Shown piece by piece: positions 48,324 to 51,240 of a DNA stretch of 51,240 nucleotides; positions within the stretch are counted from its first letter, which is position 1; each line of letters starts with the position of its first letter. The DNA comes from Synergistes sp. (lineage in GTDB: Bacteria; Synergistota; Synergistia; Synergistales; Synergistaceae). The stretch spans positions 1-51,240 of the forward strand of contig JAFYJW010000011.1 of assembly GCA_017537925.1 (NCBI GenBank), given 5' to 3'. The notes under the pieces were generated by a model. That model saw only the letters and a list, made by a program, of their open reading frames with translations, was not told where the DNA came from and searched no databases. The position numbers and the translations under genes were made by a program.

Positions 48324-49871
48324 ATGACGATCAACGCAGTAAAACGTGAGATTCCCGATTATATTGAAGGTTACGGCAAAGTCAGGCACTACGAGGGCGC
48401 TTTCGCAAGAAAACCCGAGGGCGCTATAGCCGGCGCAAAGCTTCGCTGCTTCAACAGCGACATAACAGACAAGCGCGTCAGCTCCGTTAAGGAAGCAATA
48501 AAGGCAAGCGGCCTCAAGAGCGGCATGACGGTATCCTTCCATCACCACCTCCGCAACGGAGACTATGTCGTGAACATGGTCCTCGACGCCTGCGCCGAAA
48601 TGGGCATCAAAGACCTTACGCTCTTCCCGACGGCTCTTTTCGGAGTGCATAAAAAAGTTATCGACCATATCAAGAGCGGAGTGGTAACAAGAATAATGGG
48701 CTCCGTCAACGGGCCTATAGGGCAGCTCGTCTCCGAAGGCGGCATGGAAGTTCCCGTAGTGCTCAGAAGCCACGGCGGACGTCCGCGCGCCGTAATGGCG
48801 GGAGACGTTCACATCGACGTAGCCTTCATAGGCGCGCCCACCGCCGACAAATACGGCAACATCTGCGGCACGCTCGGCAAATCGGCCTGCGGTTCGCTCG
48901 GATATGCTTTCACCGACGCTGACTACGCAGACAAGGTCGTCGTAATAACCGACAACTTAGTGGACTTCCCGGCAGCCCCTGTCTCCATCCCGCAGACAAA
49001 GGCCGATATCGTAGTCGAAGTCCCCTCGATAGGCGATCCGGCAGGCATCGTATCCGGCACCACGAAGGTCACGAGAGACCCGCTGCGCCTGCTTATCTCG
49101 CGCTATGCGTCGCAGCTCATCGAAGCAAGCCCCTATTTCAAGGACGGCATCTCCTTCCAGACCGGCGCCGGCGGCATCCCGCTCGCAGTCACCGCGTTCA
49201 TGAAAGAAGCGATGATCCGGAAGGGCATAAAGGGCGGCTTCGGACTCGGCGGCATCACCGGATATTTTGTCGAGCTCTTAAGAGAAGGCCTCGTAAGCAA
49301 ACTTATGGACGTCCAGTCCTTCGACCTTGACGCGGTGAAGTCCATCGGCGAGAACCCGAACCATATCGAGATATCCGCCGACTGGTACGCCAACCCATGG
49401 AACTGCGGCGCGGCCGTCAACATGCTCGACGTCGTTATACTCGGCGCCACCGAAGTTGACACCGACTTCAACGCCAACGTCAACACAGAGGCGGACGGAG
49501 CACTTCTGCACGGCACAGGCGGACATCAGGACACCGCGGCCGGAGCAAAGCTCACGATAATCGCGCAGCCGCTGCTCCGCGGCAGAATCCCCTGCGTCAC
49601 CGACAGCGTTTACAACGTCACGACGCCGGGCGAAGTCATCGACGCGATAGTAACTGAGTACGGAGTCACGATCAACCCGCGCCGCAAAGATCTTCTTGAC
49701 GCAGTAAGCGGCGTGAAGGATCTGCCGATAGTCCCGATCGACGAACTGGCGGCGCGCGCAAGGAAGATGTCCGGCCCGACAGATCCCGTCAAGACGACAG
49801 ACAGGATAATAGGCGTCGTCGAGTGGAGAGACGGTACTGTCATCGACGTCGTAAGACAGCTTAAGAAGTAG
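48324..49871 (+). CDS. citF: Citrate lyase alpha subunit (acyl-ACP transferase)
   Basis: The protein has 515 residues, the standard CitF length. GLKSGMTVSFHHHLRNGDYV, GSVNGPIGQLVSEGGMEVPV, RSHGGRPRA, FIGAPTADKYGNICGTLGKS and LHGTGGHQDTAAGAKLTII are characteristic, and the last holds the family's acyl-transfer region. It swaps acetyl for citryl on the ACP. The citramalate lyase alpha subunit is similar. It ends the operon, and a terminator follows 38 bases after the stop. Confidence 0.93.
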   Translation: MTINAVKREIPDYIEGYGKVRHYEGAFARKPEGAIAGAKLRCFNSDITDKRVSSVKEAIKASGLKSGMTVSFHHHLRNGDYVVNMVLDACAEMGIKDLTLFPTALFGVHKKVIDHIKSGVVTRIMGSVNGPIGQLVSEGGMEVPVVLRSHGGRPRAVMAGDVHIDVAFIGAPTADKYGNICGTLGKSACGSLGYAFTDADYADKVVVITDNLVDFPAAPVSIPQTKADIVVEVPSIGDPAGIVSGTTKVTRDPLRLLISRYASQLIEASPYFKDGISFQTGAGGIPLAVTAFMKEAMIRKGIKGGFGLGGITGYFVELLREGLVSKLMDVQSFDLDAVKSIGENPNHIEISADWYANPWNCGAAVNMLDVVILGATEVDTDFNANVNTEADGALLHGTGGHQDTAAGAKLTIIAQPLLRGRIPCVTDSVYNVTTPGEVIDAIVTEYGVTINPRRKDLLDAVSGVKDLPIVPIDELAARARKMSGPTDPVKTTDRIIGVVEWRDGTVIDVVRQLKK

Positions 49872-49908
49872 CCTGACGGCAGCTTCAAAAAAGCTCTCAG
49901 ACAGCAAT

Positions 49909-49948
49909 GAGGGAAGCTCTTCCGCACAGGAGGCTTCCCTCTTATTTT
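49909..49948 (+). terminator. Terminator of the citrate operon
   Basis: GAGGGAAGC and GCTTCCCTC pair perfectly around a 15-base loop and are followed by TTATTTT. Confidence 0.85.
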
Positions 49949-49999
49949 CGCGCCCGCCCTGCAGATGCCGTAAGCGGCCGCAGATCTGCTGCGATACTG

Positions 50000-50908
50000 T
50001 TATTTTTTATTCACAAGGCAGATGCCGCATACGATCATCACTGCGCCCGCGGCAAGCCACATCGTATAGCGCTCTCCTATCAGCAGATATGAGATGCACA
50101 TGCCGGTGACCGGCTGCAGGAACTGGAATATCGAAAGCCTGGCGACGGGGAATACCGCAAGGGCCCGGTACCACAGAAGATAAGCAAAACCGGACGAAAG
50201 AGCGCCCAGGAATATCACGGCAAGCCATGTCTGCGGCGCAAAAGCGGCGATTCTGGAATAATCCGTTCCCACCGCGAAAGACGCCGCCAGCGCGTAGAAA
50301 AACGCAAAGACCAGTTCCCAGAAGATAGAGAAGGCCGGGGGCAGCGAAGCGCGCAGATATTTGCGCGATATTATAAGGAATACCGCCCAGTTGAGCACCG
50401 AGAAGAGCATGATATAATCGCCGACCGAGCCGAAAGAGCCGCTTTCGGCAGCTCCCTTTATCGTGCCGCGCGCGAGTACCAAAGCAACGCCCGCAGCAGC
50501 AAGCAATAATCCGACAGTCCCGACCCGCGATATCTTTTCCTTCAGGAATATCCGCCCCAGCACGGCAACGAGCGCAGGAGATGCTACCATCATCCAGTTT
50601 GAGTTGCCGGCTCCTGCCGTCTTCATCGCGAAGGCCTGTATCCCCTGCTGAAGAAATATCCCCTGAAAGCTCATAAAGAGCAGAGATGGCAGCTCTTCAC
50701 GCGTCGGCAGACGCATCGTGCCCTCTACGAGGCATCCGGCAGCGAGCGGAAATATCGCAAAGAATAAACGCATAAGCAGGATAAGCGACGGCTCCCCCCA
50801 TGCAAGAGAATACTTTATTGCGGGGAAGCTGCCTCCCCATATCATTATCGTGAGAAGGGCCGCCATATAATCGGATATGCGGACCTCTCTGCTGTTTATG
50901 CTGTTCAA
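50000..50908 (-). CDS. EamA/DMT-family permease
   Basis: The membrane protein has about 302 residues and ten hydrophobic segments in two EamA repeats. LLTIMIWGGSFPAIKYSLAW and NSNWMMVASPALVAVLGRIF are in repeat 1, and GFAYLLWYRALAVFPVARLS then FLQPVTGMCISYLLIGERYT are in repeat 2. This family exports amino acids or other metabolites. I start at TTG 50906-50908 because GGGGAGGAATC lies just before it; the frame is open upstream to 50998 but without a ribosome site. It is convergent with citF. No substrate can be assigned. Confidence 0.85.
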   Translation of the reverse strand: MNSINSREVRISDYMAALLTIMIWGGSFPAIKYSLAWGEPSLILLMRLFFAIFPLAAGCLVEGTMRLPTREELPSLLFMSFQGIFLQQGIQAFAMKTAGAGNSNWMMVASPALVAVLGRIFLKEKISRVGTVGLLLAAAGVALVLARGTIKGAAESGSFGSVGDYIMLFSVLNWAVFLIISRKYLRASLPPAFSIFWELVFAFFYALAASFAVGTDYSRIAAFAPQTWLAVIFLGALSSGFAYLLWYRALAVFPVARLSIFQFLQPVTGMCISYLLIGERYTMWLAAGAVMIVCGICLVNKK

Positions 50909-50998
50909 AAAGATTCCTCCCCGGCGCATCCGCCGAAAGCACTCCCATACAGCGGCGATCATACTGCGCGGTATTATTATTTCCGGGCTGTTCGTCAT

Positions 50999-51240
50999 AA
51001 AACCACTGCAAAAAATATTATAATAAAAAATAATATAATTTAACCAATAAAATACAGTTAATTAAATTAGAATGAATATGTTAGCTAATTCCGCCCAAAG
51101 GTCAATTGCAAAATGAAATTCCCCTTTGAAGGGCTAAATTCCGCGTTCTATACAAGGTGAAATTTAAGTTTTCAAAAGCCGGAGAGCGTATGATCATCAT
51201 CTGCAGAATATGCAAATTGCAGCAGGGGGTGCGGTAATCA
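50999..51240. other. AT-rich right edge without a supported gene
   Basis: These bases are AT-rich and contain no coding signal I can support. A short frame at 51190-51237 (MIIICRICKLQQGVR) is too small to call. Confidence 0.5.

Noticed and set aside
47082-48812. 576-residue minus-strand frame across citD-citF
   Set aside because: It is antisense to three well-supported cit genes and shows the codon-shadow composition of the opposite strand.
51190-51237. Start of a CxxC protein at the right edge
   Set aside because: It stops after 15 codons.

Overview
The window comes from a bacterial chromosome of medium-high GC with Shine-Dalgarno-led genes, Firmicutes-like sigma70 promoters and a T-box. 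Its gene content is that of an anaerobic amino-acid fermenter: two complete branched-chain amino-acid (LIV) ABC importers, an AzlCD exporter, type III glutamine synthetase, several 4Fe-4S and radical-SAM proteins, and an aconitase/isocitrate dehydrogenase/citrate lyase operon. A member of Synergistota (Cloacibacillus-like) is my best guess. This is an inference from gene content, not from a marker gene.

Layout. 1-9.6 kb is mostly housekeeping: a transketolase N-terminal subunit cut by the left edge, cbiB-cobD (cobamide side chain), rsmG, an Ntn-hydrolase-like gene next to an FGGY kinase, mtaB, rpsU-yqeY and a class V aminotransferase. 9.6-11.7 kb is an accessory island. A minus-strand operon of toxin, HigA-like antitoxin, SecB-like chaperone and truncated RelB/DinJ lies between two arrays of tiny hairpins separated by CATGAATTG or its complement. 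11.7-16.2 kb carries folD, a cysteine-rich ferredoxin-like protein and an acyl-CoA ligase placed behind a T-box riboswitch. 16.2-21.1 kb is the first LIV operon (livJHMGF) behind a near-consensus promoter. 21.5-32 kb holds a DUF134-NifX fusion, azlCD, a lytic transglycosylase, a YhcH protein, an ABC-F ATPase, a DUF362 ferredoxin, glnN and an amidohydrolase. At 32.2-32.9 kb a pRiA4b ORF-3-like gene is split by an in-frame TAG. 33.2-38.7 kb is a second LIV operon headed by an IclR regulator with a palindrome at its promoter. 38.9-40.2 kb is a B12-binding radical SAM protein.

40.7-49.9 kb is the metabolic centrepiece: a GntR/FCD regulator, then an HD-domain protein, two different two-subunit aconitase-family hydro-lyases, an isocitrate-dehydrogenase-like enzyme, and citrate lyase gamma, beta and alpha (citD, citE, citF). 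Read as a pathway it links 2-oxoglutarate, isocitrate, aconitate, citrate and acetate plus oxaloacetate. The divergent first hydro-lyase has no obvious place in that scheme and may act on another substrate. A DMT permease closes the window.

The strongest leads are the toxin-antitoxin-chaperone module with its hairpin arrays, the T-box on an acyl-CoA ligase (best specifier reading UAC, tyrosine), and the doubled-aconitase/citrate-lyase operon.
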